Assembly: GCA_951804985.1 (NCBI GenBank)
Contig: OX638134.1
Coordinates: 2,976,001-3,040,000, forward strand
From: Dryomyza anilis
Lineage: Eukaryota > Arthropoda > Insecta > Diptera > Dryomyzidae
Reading direction: 5' to 3'
DNA: 64,000 nt
The notes beneath the pieces were generated by a model. The model had not been told where the DNA came from, ran no database searches, and saw nothing but the letters and a program-made list of their open reading frames with translations. Made by a program: the position numbers and the translations under genes. Shown here piece by piece: positions 21,239 to 33,391 of this stretch. The first letter of the stretch is position 1; the number at the start of each line of letters is the position of its first letter.

Positions 21239-22463
21239 AACCAGCCAAGACTAAAAATACTCATAATGATTTGGTTTTTATTCATAATACATGATTAAAG
21301 TAAAAATAAATTATTACGATTTATGTTAAAGGTATTCATAAGTCATGACATGTTTAAGATATTCATAAGTGATAAATTCTGGGACACATTTTATGATGTA
21401 TTATTCATTGTTGATGGTTAAAATATTATATATTGTGCCAAATATTCGTTGCCTGCAGATGCCAAAACAAATCCTAATTATGCAGAATAAAGTGAAAAAC
21501 ATCGCATTTGAAGTCAATGGGAAAAAACATTAGGAAAGAAAGTAACATTAAAAAAACAATGGAAAAATACATCACTTCAACATATTTGACTGTTAGAGTT
21601 CACCTTTATTTCCAAAAAATACATTTTTCACTTTATTCACTCACTTCTTTTTTTAGACTGCACCTACGACGTAATTTTTCACAACTGGCGTGAGTTGCGC
21701 ACTGAGAAAACTAATATGCAATATAAAATACTAGTTATTCATAATTATTAATATTAATCATTAATTTTAATAATATATACAAGTTATGAATAAATACTCA
21801 TAATTTCGCCTGTTATGGTTATTAATAAAATTTTTAAAATTAATAAAACCTATTCATAATAAATACATAGTGATTTTGAGTTTTTTATGCATGAAATTTG
21901 CAATTATTTTTAGCATTATGCATAAATCATGAATATAACTCATAAATAGTAAATTTAGAAAACATATGTTTTATCAACATCGTCAGTAAACTTTTTTTCC
22001 GTGAAATTTTGTATAAAATCACCAGTAGGTTTTGCGACAAATATCATCGATGACTGAATAGTAAGATTCCATAGTAGGTTGTACACTATACTTTAAATTA
22101 CTTCTCTTTTGTCGGCCCTTTTTAATAAATGAATGTGGCGTTCCCAGCGTCAACTCCTGAGCCTATTTCGCAATGTCTGTCTATCCGTAGAAATTATTGT
22201 TACAGAAAAACAAAAGGAGATAGAACAATAAAAAACATATAACTTCAAACACGGTCAACCTTTGCTCGGTCCACTTTAGTACACATAATGAATTTTACAG
22301 AAGAAACAAAAACTCTTTTAAGTCTCAATTTTGCACTTACTTCATACAAAATTATGTTTGTCATAATTTATAATGGCATTTATCTAATTTATCCGATCAA
22401 CATATCATTTAAAAAAAAAAGATTATAACACTAAATTACTCGTTATTTTCACAAGCAGCTGGC
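21239..22463. other. A+T-rich DNA with scattered CATAAT/ATTCATAA words
   Basis: Between 21250 and 21960 the words ATTCATAA and CATGAAT recur on both strands without a clear period, perhaps an old decayed foldback. Short frames show no domain. 21980-22463 is unique. Confidence 0.45.
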
Positions 22464-23180
22464 GGTTTTGAAGTATCATCAACGATATAGGGAATCCTGG
22501 GGTAAAGTGGGACATGTGGTAATGTGGGAAATTGCAATTTTTGGACATGCTTTTGTACTTATAAAAATAAAAACAATTATCAAAGTGATTCTTAATATGG
22601 CATCAACTTTGTCATCCATAATCAAATTAATATCTTTTTAATGCACTTCCAAAACAAGTGAATAAAAATATTTTTAAAAGTTTTTAGAGTGCGGTTTTTT
22701 GCTATCAAAACATGTGATTTTTTTTCGTTTATAATTAGGAAGGTGTGTTTAAAATGATCGGATGTAGTATATCTTTTGAAATACAAATGGGTTTTGCAAA
22801 TAATTTAACATGTCATAAATGGTGCTAAGTTATGAACAAATTGACATATTGGGTATAGTGGGAAACACATTCTGGAGTAAAGTGGGAAACGTAATTTAAG
22901 CAATGTTTGTTGTAATTTTAGTAAAATATTGTGTTATATGAATTATAAAAAGACTAAAATAGCAGTTTGGTAAAAACTTTGAAGTTTCTCACTATACCCC
23001 AATATTTTTCAACAATTTTCAAAAATTGAGCTGTTTTGAAAAATCGCTCAAAAATCAATTAAAAGGTATATAAATGGTTTCTGTTAATGCGAACAGTTAG
23101 ATCTTAAACTAGTCTATAATACCACTTTACCCCTACATCAGATTTTAGTACAGTTCCAAAATAAAAAAATCATTTATGAA
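22464..23180. repeat. GTAAAGTGGGA-type dispersed repeat
   Basis: Begins with the GAAGTATCATCAACG to ATGGCATCAACT block that is also in the 19.5-kb duplication. It continues with further GGGTATAGTGGGAAAC and GGAGTAAAGTGGGAAAC words and their complements (CTCACTATACCCC near 22990, CCACTTTACCCC near 23123). The inverted words suggest another foldback-like or MITE-like unit. Ends are not defined. Confidence 0.45.
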
Positions 23181-24182
23181 ACTAAACAAATTATAATAGG
23201 TATGGAAACAAAAATTTAGTTGGGTAAGGTAAGAATAGTATTTTTTTTCGAATTATATGTTACCAAAGCAACGTTTGCCACAGCCAACAATAAAGCATCG
23301 TGACTCCAAATCACTGCGAAATCAGTGCAAAACTTGAGTTATTCGGCTGCAGCATAAATTCCAGATTTTTTTTGGGATCTGCAGGAGTAGCTATAATAAA
23401 TGCATGCAACGACTCCTTCAGAACAGACACAACGATGCACGACAGGAACAGTAGAAACAGCAGTCGAGGCAGAGACTTCGTCTAAAAGTAATCGTTATTG
23501 TTATAAGCAGCAGCGGCAATGGCAGAGTGGTAGTCAATAGCAACAGGAGACCAACTAAGACAACCGCAAAATCAAAAAAAATAACAAAAACATCACAAAC
23601 ACAATGACGACGAAGAAGAGGAATAATAAAAAAAGATGATGAAAAACAGAATTCCAAAGAAAAATGCACTCCAACGTAAATCACAGGTAGCCCATGTACA
23701 GGTGAAAACCAAATTAAATGCAACTTCCTGTCATACAGGGTGATTCAAACTCAAGCAGGCAGTGTTACATTAAATCGAATCATAACGAAATTCAGGACGG
23801 AAAATAATATTCAAATGACAAAAACTCCCCAATAAATATTTCATTTCAATTGATTCAGACTTGTCTAATTTATTAAATATAATAATAAATCTCTTAAAAA
23901 TATTTAATTTATCTCAATTTCATAATGTTGGGACCAAGATTTGTATTAATACAAAACGTAAACTAATCTTTCGGTGAGCATTAAATTAGATATTACAAAA
24001 TAATATTAAAATTCATTTTAAAGACTTTGAAAATTTGTTTTTGATTAGAACTTCAAGTACACACCAAAACTCCTCTTATTTGGTTGGAAGAATGATAATG
24101 AAGTTGTATCAACTAATTTCATGAATCGAATGGTTTACAAATTTGCTGGCGGAACTGCCATATTATTCTATGCACTTGAAAT
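23181..24182. other. Unique DNA, no gene seen
   Basis: CAG/CAA-rich low complexity at 23440-23600. The minus-strand frame at 23418-23723 is a leucine- and phenylalanine-rich translation of such sequence and is not accepted as a gene. Confidence 0.5.
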
Positions 24183-24632
24183 ATTAGTCTGTACACATAA
24201 TAGTTCTAAATATGTACTAAATTTTTCTAAAACAGTTCGAAATTGGTTGCAGTACAAACTACAACATTTTTCCTTTAGACAAAACAACCGACTAAGCGGT
24301 TGAGAGGACCGATTATGTTGATTATGTTGATTAGTCTGTACACGCTCCTAATAGTTCTAAATCTGTACTAAATTGTTCTAAAACAGTTCGAAATTGGTTG
24401 CAGTACAAACTACAACATTTTTCCTTTAGACAAAACAACCGACTAAGCGGTTGAGAGGACCGATTATGTTGATTATGTTGATTAGTCTGTACACACACCT
24501 AATAGTTCTAAATCTGTACTAAATTGTTCTAAAACAGTTCGAAATTGGTTGCAGTACACACTACAACTTTTTTCCTTTTGACAAAACAACCGACTAAGCG
24601 GTTGAGAGAACCGATTAAGTTGATTAGACAAA
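24183..24632. repeat. ~150-bp tandem triplication
   Basis: ATTAGTCTGTACAC begins units at 24183, 24330 and 24481 (periods 147 and 151). Each unit runs through TCTAAAACAGTTCG, TTGGTTGCAGTACA and CGACTAAGCGGTTGAGAG. Units 1 and 2 are nearly identical, while unit 3 has a few more changes. Small differences in a GATTATGTTG sub-repeat explain the period change. Confidence 0.9.
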
Positions 24633-25994
24633 GAGTTGGTTGACGCAACAAATATCTATTCTGTGTGTACGATATGAAAATGAAAAGTTACAGAATATTT
24701 TTTAAAAATGTTACGGGGTTGTTTTAGGGTAAGCATTACCTCTAGATTTGAGTATCACAAGAATACCTCAAAAAATACCTCGCCATTTGGCAAACTCTGT
24801 CGCAGCCTGTGAATAACCTTCAACTTTATTCTACTCCTGCAGGATGAGCTTTTTGCAATTGCATATGAGACGAAATACGATACAGAACAATAATAGCAAC
24901 AACATCGAAAACAGATGAGTTGGAAGCCGCAGCAGAGATAGTAACAGCAGCAGCAGAAGAAGATGACGGTGCTGGGTGCTACGCGGCAAATATGAATTTT
25001 GAATTATGAATTCGAAATTTTCGAGTAAAATTTATTATTAGACTAGATTACGTGCCGGGATTTGATTTTGCTTTATGCGCATTGCAATTCGTTTGTGCGA
25101 TGGTTGTTGTTACTACTATTGTTGTTGTGGTTCTTGCTCCTGTTGTTGCACAGGTTTATAGAGTTGTAGTAGGAGTTAGTAGTAGAAATAGTAGTAGTTG
25201 TACTAGTAGTTGTTGTAGATGCGCAGCTTGAATGATGTGGCTGCACTTTAAGCTAGCAATAAAGCGTTGCTGGTGAGGTGAATTAAGTGAGGAAAATAAG
25301 GGAGGAGGCCTTCAGATGTTAACATAGAGGGAAAGTTAAAGTAGGGTGACCGATGCGCAAAACGGGGAAGCTACAGCGTTGTTGGAGCCAATGAGAGTTG
25401 GGGGGTCATAACGAAGTCGGGATAAAATGAGATTCATCAGAATTTATGCGAAAGATGGTTAATTTTACTCACGTCGCAGTTGTGCCCACGAAGGTCGAAA
25501 TATAGGGAGTTGCCAGGAAACAATCAAGTTGTACTCAGTGGCGGATTTTGAAGAAAAATCTAACCGAGTTTTTCGTCTCTAAGGGAAAATATTAAGAATC
25601 GGGCCTAGTTCTGCCAGTAAAACTAACCGGCAACTTTAATATGGCGTTCAAGTGAAGAATTTTAAATGGAATCAAATTCTCCAATTGAAGACCAATTCAG
25701 TGATATGTCTAAAGGTCTGCATGACGTTGAATACCGTTTGAGTGATAGGTTCAAAGGTCTGCATTAGGTGTTAAGAAACTCATTCCTATTAAAATGCCTT
25801 GTTAACATTGCCGGTTTGTTTCATGAAAGAGCAGAACTATGGCCGATTCAATATATTTGTTTTTTCATCGGCTCTAAAAATTATACCGATTCATATATTT
25901 TGATTTCGATTTTTGACAATTTCTCCTTTAAATCCTATGTATACCCACATAATTTTCGGTAGCACCAAGAATTAAAAGGACTGAGCAAATTAAT
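24633..25994. other. Unique DNA with TTG/AGT trinucleotide tracts
   Basis: Trinucleotide-rich stretches occupy 24890-24970 and 25090-25220 (TTG, AGTAGT). No gene recognised. Confidence 0.5.
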
Positions 25995-26475
25995 GAGACC
26001 GAGAAATACACCAATAAAGACAAAAATTCAGCTCTATAGAACACTAATACTCCCAGTCGTGATGTATGGCGCAAAATAGTGGACTATAACAGGAACTGAG
26101 GCAGAGCTACTTGGCGCATCATTTTTGGTCCAATTTGTATAAATGAGGAATGGAAAGTAAGATACAAAATATACAATGATATGGATCTAATTCACGTAAT
26201 TAAGAATCAATGCTTACGTTAGGTGGGGCATGTGTTTAGAATTCAGGAGAACTGCTCAACCAGTAGAGTGCTATATAATGACTCGGTAGGTAAATAGCGT
26301 CCTTTAAAACAGCGTCCTGGTTAAAGTCTGTCCATGAGGATCTTAAGGTATATAAGATCGCAGATTGGGAGTCCAAAGCATTAGATCGTGCATTGATCGA
26401 GTCCAAAGCATTATATCGTGTATGGAGAGGTTTACTGAAGCAGGCCCAAACCCGCACGGAACCGTGTTGCCAACT
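25995..26475 (+). pseudogene. LINE reverse-transcriptase C-terminal fragment 1
   Basis: Conceptual translation across frames gives IQLYRTLILPVVMYGAK, a stop where W-T-I-T would be preceded by E-x, then a frame change into LR(stop)VGHVFRI and finally DLKVYKIADWESKALDR. These match the region after the catalytic domain in many insect non-LTR retrotransposons (LY+TLI.PV..YGAE.W; RW.GHV.R; DL..L.I..W). Several stops and at least two frameshifts make it dead. The clade cannot be assigned. Confidence 0.75.
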
Positions 26476-26904
26476 AATGTATGTATGATCAGCGCCACCT
26501 TCTATGTAGAAAATACCAGGTTTGAAGAAGCGCTGAAGAAACAACCATCTCTGGCTGTCCAATGCTTGGTTAATAATCCCTCTTAAAAGACTCACCCAGA
26601 ACTAACAGGCTGGCGACTCGTTAATTAGCCCTCGATCAAGAATTGGCCAAAACTTATAGACCCACCTGTATAATTAGTTTTTGTCCAAAACTCAACCAAA
26701 AGTGGCAGACCAATGACCAGTCTTGATCTTCTACTGGTTGCAAAACCTCAATGCTTAGCCGGTATTAGCATGGATTATGCATTCTTGAGTTATGCCACTT
26801 ATATTGTTATCCGAGGCAATAACACACGAGCAGTTAGCGCAGCATTCTAAAGAAGGATGCATATTAAAGAAGGAGTCCTGTTGAATGAGTCTAACATTGA
26901 ACAA
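26476..26904. other. Non-coding spacer between LINE fragments
   Basis: Probably decayed LINE or target sequence. No recognisable motif in any frame. Confidence 0.4.
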
Positions 26905-27485
26905 GACGAATTAACTTGTATCAACTAGCAAAGGAGTACCCACATCTTGCACTGAAAGCTAATTTCGAAATCCACAAGTTTGATATTGTAAAGGATTTCA
27001 TCTATATTGGGTACAACATCAACACAAACAACGACATCAGCTTGGAGATTAAACGTAAAATAACTCTTTACCAACAGCTGCTATGTTGGGTTCAGCTCTC
27101 TCTTGACGGACAAAAACATCGTTTTACAAGTCACACATCATGCTACATATCATGCTACTTTATCGTGCAGTAGCATGGGAACTGGACTCTACTAATGAGA
27201 GAGTACTGGGAACGTTTGAGAGAAAGATTTTCCATAAAATACCTAGCCATATCTGTTATGCTAACGACTATCGAATCAGAATCCAGTCATAAAAGTGCCT
27301 AAAACAAGACTCGAAGGTAGATTGCTTAGAATACGGCATACAAATCGGCTTAGGAAATAAGAAGCTGGCCTCTTCTAATAAAAGAGTACTAGAAGGATTC
27401 GAGAGAAAGATTTTCCGTAAAATATTTGGCCCTATCTGCTTTGCTAACGAGTATCAAATCAGAATCCAGTCAAAACCAGTTGGGA
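26905..27485 (+). pseudogene. LINE reverse-transcriptase fragment 2, with internal duplication
   Basis: The frame at 26916-27173 reads FDIVKDFIYIGYNINTNNDI and then SLEIKRKIT, the classic LINE segment upstream of the LY+TLI.PV motif. It then breaks. Two successive copies of the next segment follow: ERVLGTFERKIFHKI (about 27200) and KRVLEGFERKIFRKI plus FGPICFANEYQIRIQS (about 27378), about 175 bp apart. The duplication lies within the dead element. Confidence 0.8.
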
Positions 27486-27828
27486 AGGTTAGATCACATG
27501 GGAAATTTTATAGTAGGACATTTTATAGTAGGAGTTATTATGATAGTTGAGGATTATTAAAATTATAGTCGGTCTAAGCCGACTATAAATACCTTACACA
27601 TATGTGTGATTATCATTAAAAGTGGTATATAGGTTACCAGGGTATACGAATCCTGAAAATAACTACAATCGCTGAACAATCGCACAATCGCTGAAGAATT
27701 TCCATTCATTTAATACCCATATTTACAAATGGGTAGATGTACCGAATTTCGATTTTTTTTTTTGGAACCACAAGTCGTTTCGCCGGAAACCATTATTTTC
27801 ATGTATTTGAGCATGAGTCAATTTATAT
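27486..27828. other. Spacer containing a relic of the 12.1-kb repeat
   Basis: About 27655-27760 (CGCTGAACAAT, TACCCATATTTACAAATGGG, ATGTACCGAATTTCG) is related to the 173-bp unit at 12.1-12.4 kb. The rest is A+T-rich. Confidence 0.45.
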
Positions 27829-28139
27829 TTGACCAAAAAAGTTTTCCTAAGCACGTATACAGTAAAATTGATTTGTAGATATAAATTTTATATGCGGTAT
27901 TTGAACATAAGTGGTCGGTTCTCAGGTCACAATAGACCGATCATGCCAATTATTTTGTTCAGACAGCTTAGATATATAGGTAATCTAAATCTAAAGTTTC
28001 ATTGCTCTAGCTCTTCTATTTTTTCTGTAATCGTGATTTCAACAGACAGACAGAGGGACACCGGAGATGCTTCCTTATGGGTGTTACAAACGGCGTACCA
28101 AACTGAATATACCCTTTCACTCTTAGTGTAGGGTATAAA
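27829..28139 (+). repeat. Dispersed repeat R, plus-strand copy
   Basis: Colinear with the reverse complement of about 50396-50665. Shared blocks include ATTTGAAC, AAGTGGTCGG or TATGTGGTCGG, CAGGTCACAAT, CGATCAT, GATATATAGG, AATCTAA and GTAATCGTGATTTC. Here it ends ATACCCTTTCACTCTTAGTG then TAGGGTATAAAA. The TACCC/GGGTA end is reminiscent of short non-autonomous repeats common in fly genomes, but I do not assign a family. Confidence 0.7.
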
Positions 28140-28265
28140 AAGTGCCTGACACAAGACTTGAAAGTAGACTGCGTAGAATAGGGCGTCCAAATCAGCGTTG
28201 GAAATACCATGTTGATGACTATATGACAACGCATGGTATTTTTAAACGGAAGCTACTGGTGAAGC
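28140..28265 (+). pseudogene. LINE C-terminal fragment 3
   Basis: One frame reads RRIGRPNQRWKYHVDDY then MTTHGIFKRKLL, matching the R+.GRP..RW...V..D conserved tail of insect LINEs. Its start (AGTGCCTGACACAAGACTTG) is related to 27293 (AGTGCCTAAAACAAGACTCG), so repeat R probably inserted between parts of one element. Confidence 0.65.
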
Positions 28266-28769
28266 TTTTTATCAGCGGTTTTTTATAAGGCCGACACACG
28301 GTCACCTAAGTAAGTATGGCTTCTTGGTGCATGTCTAGTCGAAGCTTGGACCAATTGATTTTTTATTATTTAGGGACTTTATGTACTTTAGGGACTAGCG
28401 TGTTGCTGCTAGTCTTAATCGTTTTGTGTAAGTAAGGTCTTCACTAGGCGACACAGGAACAGATAGATGGGTGACAACATGTCGGCCACCAGTCCCAATC
28501 TATGTGGAGCTCAACTGGTAGTAGTTACATAAGTGTATACGAAGTTTGACAGGTGACTATAAAGTGGTACCACGCGTAAGCAGATGGCGCTGCACATCTA
28601 GGTGCTGCCTTGTGTTTAGCCTATTTTGCGGTTGGCTCTTCAGGGAGTATCGTGGTGGCTTTGGTTATTACCTAAAGTTGCGCGGGTAGAGGAGTTGCGT
28701 CTTTTTCAAACGGTTGTCATGACCCAAAGAATGGCAGAAGATTAGATAGCCTCAGCCCTTACCAAGTTG
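28266..28769. other. Unique DNA, possibly decayed LINE 3' sequence
   Basis: Relatively GC-rich for this window. Lies between a LINE tail and family P copy C. No motif recognised. Confidence 0.4.
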
Positions 28770-29496
28770 TAATTTATAAAAAATATATTTAAAAAAAAAA
28801 TTTTTTTTTTTCGAACAACATTTTTTTTCAAACAATTTTTTTTTCGATTTTTTTTTTTTACAATTTTTTTCGGAACTTTTGTTGTCGGTCATTTTTTTAT
28901 ATAAAATTTTTACAACACTTTTTTTTCGAATTATTTATTTCTTACTCGACATGCATAAATTAGTAAAATGTATAATATATTTTTTTTTATAATTACAACT
29001 TTTTATTAATAAAAAGTTATATTTATAAAAAATATATTTTTGAAAAAAAAAAAAATTGTCGCTAATTTTTTTTTTAATTTTTTTTTCGAGAATTTTGTTT
29101 TTTTTCGGATTTTTTTTTTGTTCGATTTTTTTTTTTTCAAACAAATTTTTTTTTTATTTTGTTTTTTCGAACAAATTTTTTTTCGAAAAATTGTTTTTTT
29201 TTCGGATTTTTTTTTGTTCGTATTTTTTTTTTTGTTCTAATTTTTTTTTTATATAAAACACTTTTTTTCGAATTATTTTATAAACAAAATTCTTTTTTTT
29301 GATAAAATATTATAAACAAATCCATCAATATGCCAATTCATTATATTGAATATTTTGTTCATATTTATAATGAATACATTCATTAATATGTCATTTAATG
29401 AACGATGGTATCAATATGATGAATCTGGTAGTTGGTGAAAAATTCATAATATTTATGAATAAATTCATCATATTGAAGAATTATTTTTCTGTGTTG
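28770..29496 (+). mobile_element. Palindrome-rich element, family P, copy C
   Basis: Contains two runs of (T)nCG stretches (about 28800-28930 and 29050-29270) around CTCGACATGCAT and the perfect palindrome at 28997-29018. Then comes the right half of the family: ATATGTCATTTAATGAACG, ATGAATCTGGTAGTTGG, ATTCATCATATTGAAGAA and a terminal TTTTTCTGTGTTG. The left half (TGTACAT end) is missing. It supplies the uninterrupted ATAAATTCATCATATTGAAG site that proves the foldback insertion in copy A. Confidence 0.75.
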
Positions 29497-30999
29497 TATT
29501 AGTCCGTGTCGAGAGCACTGTGTGTTAAGACTGCCTCTGCAGGATCCCACATAAAAACATAGATATTAGAGCTAGATCAGTGGAACTCGTGAACTTATAA
29601 TACTTGTGTACCTACGAAAAAGAGCGTTAACCGGCCACTTTTGTACATTACATATAGCTCAGATAGCACTAAAATGCCTCCACATCCATGTATCTGCCGT
29701 TATTAACATAAATCAGCCCTTCACATCTAATCAGCGATCTTTTTTTATTCAAATTCATCTTTGAGATTTACCAAATTTACGTTTATAATTTGAAGAAGCT
29801 TTTTTTCAGTCAGAACTTTGTCCTATTAAATATGTCTTCTGTACGTCAAGACGTAACTTTAACATTGTTAATTTTAGTACGTACCATCTATTCTGAATTC
29901 TGAATTCTAGTAGATTCATATACCTTGTTTTGTATTATTTAATATATTCACATTTTCGAGGAAAGTTTGTTTGACTCGTAAGTTTAGTCCGCCCCTGGTT
30001 AAAGTAGCTGCAGGTGCAGCACACTATTAATGTCTATGTGGCTGTGTGTATGTTGAGCTGTATCTATTTTCTATTATATTTTGATATGCGGCAGCAGGTA
30101 AAATGAAAACAACAACAACCATAATGGTAGCAACAACATAAATTCAAGCGCAGCGCAATTTCTTGATTTTATTGTTTTTTTTATTGCTGGCGGTTTTGGT
30201 TGGGTTTTCGTTGCGCCTGTCTTTTGTTTTTGTTTTTACTGTTGCTGCTGCAATTTATGTTGGTGCAGCTATTGTTGTTATTATTATTATTGTTGTTGTT
30301 GCTGCTGGTTCAGTGCATTCCTTGGCTTATTAACTTAAATCCTTGCATTGTTTATGCATGTCTGTCTGTTCGTCTGTCTCCTTGTCTGTCCTCTATGTAT
30401 GTCTGTTTTTCTGTACATGTCTGTCTGCCTGTAAATGTGCATGTCTATGTGCATTAATATTCCTTTGTGCATCAATAAATTAAAGCAGCGCTTTGGCGGA
30501 TTTGTCCGGGTTTATTTATTGACTGGTTGGATGGTTAGTTAGTTGGTTGGCTGCCTGTAGCAGCTCAGCTGCCGTAATTAGCTGCGCTCTCTGTGCAGCC
30601 ATATGATGCTTATTTTACAGCGGTTGCCATAACACAAAACAAAAATGCATTTGCATTTAAAAAAAAATTCACTCATACGTCATGTGGCATCACGATAAGC
30701 CATTCAAAGAAATCGCTCATACGTCATTCGTATTCTTATTTGCTATGCTTGTTGAAAATCTCGACTTTGAAGAATGTTGCAGTGATCTCGACATTACAAG
30801 TTTTTCCACAAAGCTGTTCATATGGGATTTCCTAAATGTGTTTCAAGGGATAGCTTTGATATCGCTCATAATAACCAACACATGGATCAGGACAATCAAT
30901 AGTCGGGAGTAATGGTTAACTCCATTAGTTTACTCTTTATTTTATCTTTCTTTCTTCATCACCAGATAAAGGAATTGATAAGCTTAGATTAACCCAATC
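29497..30999. other. Unique DNA with TTG/CTG and TCTG tracts
   Basis: 30235-30312 is a TTG/CTG/TTA microsatellite. 30355-30445 is TGTCTGTC-rich. Open frames here translate low-complexity sequence, and no gene is accepted. Confidence 0.5.
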
Positions 31000-33080
31000 A
31001 AAATCAACATACTGTGGTAATGGTCAGCTTAGGCCTTCCGTCTTTACTTACCACAACAGATGGAACTTGGAGTCTGTCTTCGCCAACCAGAGAAAAAAGC
31101 ATATATCTTGTGCTGTTCATCTGTTCTTCTCCATCTTTTCTCTTCATCATCGCCAGGGTGATTGTGAACTTAGACCTTGTCCATTTTAACCCAGCATAGC
31201 AGTCTGTGTCTCTGATCTGAATCACCAGATATGATATTGGTTAGCTTAGATTTTGCACGTTTTTACTTACCAGAGAGCCAGCTACTTGAAGACATTTTTA
31301 CTTACCATACCAGATATAATCTTAAGTCCGTTATTGCCACCCATCGACAGAAGCATACTTAGACCTTGTTCGTCTGTTTATCTGTGCTCCTCAATCTCTT
31401 CTCTTTTTCAACGCCAGGGTAATTGTGAGCTTAGTCTTAGCCCAACATGGGATCCAATACCTTGTCCGTCTGTTCCTCTGCTAGGGTAATGGTAAACTTA
31501 GATTTTGTCCATATTAACCCAGCATAGTTGTCTGTGTCTCTGATCTGTGCCTCTGATCTCCCCGTTTGTATCTCTTTACCATCGCCATCACCAGATTTGG
31601 TATTGGATAGCTTAGATCTTGTCCGCGTTTACTTACCAGAGAGCCAGCTACAACAGACTGTGTTAATGGTTAGCTTAGGTCTTTCCATTTTTACTAACCA
31701 CAACAGATAGAACCTGAAGTTCGTCATTGCCACCCATAGAAAGAAGCATAGACCTTGTTCGTCTGTTTTCCTCAATATCTTCTCTTCATAATCGTCAGGG
31801 TAAATGAGAGCTTAGACATATTCCGTCTTAACCTAATATAGCTGAGTGCGTTAACTTTGCCACCCAGCTAAGATATGGGTTCCAATACCTTGTACGTCTG
31901 TTCCTCTGCTAGGGTAATTGTGAACTTAGACTTTGTCCATATTAACCCAGCATAGCAGTCTGTGTTCCTGGCCTGTGCCTCGGATCTCCTCGTTTTCATC
32001 TATTTATCATTGCAATCACCAGATATTGTAGGAGTCAGCTTAGACCTTGTCCGTTTTTACTTATCAGAGAGTCAGCTACTTGGAGACACCCAGGTTGATA
32101 CATACCCGCACCCAGAGCGGGAACTTATACCTTGTTCTTTTGTACACTTCCTCTACACCTTCTCTTTATGTAATAATCATAATCACAAGGCAGCAAACTG
32201 GAAAAATGGTCAGCTTAGGCCCATTCATCTTCACTTATCACAATAGATAGAACCTTAAGGCCGTCATCGCCACTCAGAGAAAGAAGCATATGTTCAGCTG
32301 TTCTCCTCTATCTCTTTTCTTCATTATCGCATTTACAGCCAGGGTAATTGTGATTTTAGATCTCGTCCGTTTTCACCAAACGTACTACAATTCGGTTATA
32401 TCCGTCAAAACTCTCTTCTTTCCTTTCTCTTCAGCATTGCAATTTACAGTCAGGGGTTATTTTCAGCTTAGACCTATTCCGTCTTTGTCATCAAGAGCAG
32501 AGGTCATAGACTATGTCTCGTTATAACCATTTACAGATCAACATAATCAACAGGCTATGGGAACGGTGTGACTTTAAACCTACTCTCTCATCGCCATCCA
32601 CTACGATTAGCATATACCTTGTTTGGCTTGTCAACTTGTAATACTAACCCTAGATTTATCACAATCAACAGGCGGAGTGGTACGCATAGACCTTGTCTCG
32701 CTTTTTGTTTCGCCCATAATAACAACTAATCGAAGGGCTAGGTAAAAGTGAGCTTTGACATAGTTTGTCTTCACCTAACTTCTTCGATACCTAAAAACCT
32801 TGTCCGTCTGAATTTCACTTCTCATTATCATCTCCAGACAGTGATAATAGACATAGTCTATTTAACCAATCAGATCAGGCATTGTCCATCTGTGCGTCCT
32901 CCCTCCACATTATCCTATTTTCAACATCATAAGCATCAGGTTAGATCTAGTCCTTCTTTAACAATGAAAGTAGATAGTATAAACCTTCCATCTTTATATT
33001 TGATCGCTTTTTTCTCGACATTGTTGCTCGTCCGTATTTACCACACAGTTCATAGAGTTCACCTCTACTCTCACATTTAA
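31000..33080. repeat. Complex long-period tandem repeat
   Basis: Built from modules such as AGCTTAGACCTTGTCCGT, TTTACTTACCAGAGAGCCAG, AACCCAGCATAGCAGTCTGT and CGCCAGGGTAATTGTGA. AGAGAGCCAGCTAC recurs at about 31273, 31636 and 32063 (spacings of 363 and 427), and the GCATAG(C/T)(A/T)GTCTGTG marker shows a similar rhythm. After 32500 the modules are more diverged. The many open frames on both strands are non-homologous by-products. I cannot identify an origin. Confidence 0.75.
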
Positions 33081-33098
33081 TAAAAGGTATAATAAAAA

Positions 33099-33391
33099 CC
33101 GCGGTAGCTCAGTGGTTAGTGCGTTGGACTGCGAGCCGAAAGGTCCCCAGTTCAAGCCTGGGCTGGGGCTAACAACATCTTTTCATAGAAACACTTTTCT
33201 ATACCACTCTACCTCTCGACAGTAAATGGCAAACCTACGAGAGTAAAACATTGCCTATGAAAAGCCGTTCGGATTCGGCAATAAACTGTAGGTCCCACCA
33301 CTTTGAGTACACATATAACATGCACAGCTCCAAATGGTAAGAAAGCTCTGCCCAAGTTCTTATAGGCTGTAGTGCCAAACTATTATTATTA
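33099..33391 (+). mobile_element. tRNA-derived SINE, copy 5
   Basis: Head CCGCGGTAGCTCAGTGG, then TTGGACTGCGAGCC and AGTTCAAGCCTGG (box B region). The body is colinear with copy 1, with a short deletion removing most of AAGCTCTCACCCG. The 3' end is CCAAACTATTATTATTAT. ATAAAAA-like sequence flanks both ends (AATAAAAA before, ATAAAAAATA after) and may be the target duplication. Confidence 0.9.

Noticed and set aside
30200..30457. A secreted leucine-rich peptide (signal-peptide-like start)
   Set aside because: The leucine run is translated TTG/CTG repeat and the rest is TGTCTG microsatellite.
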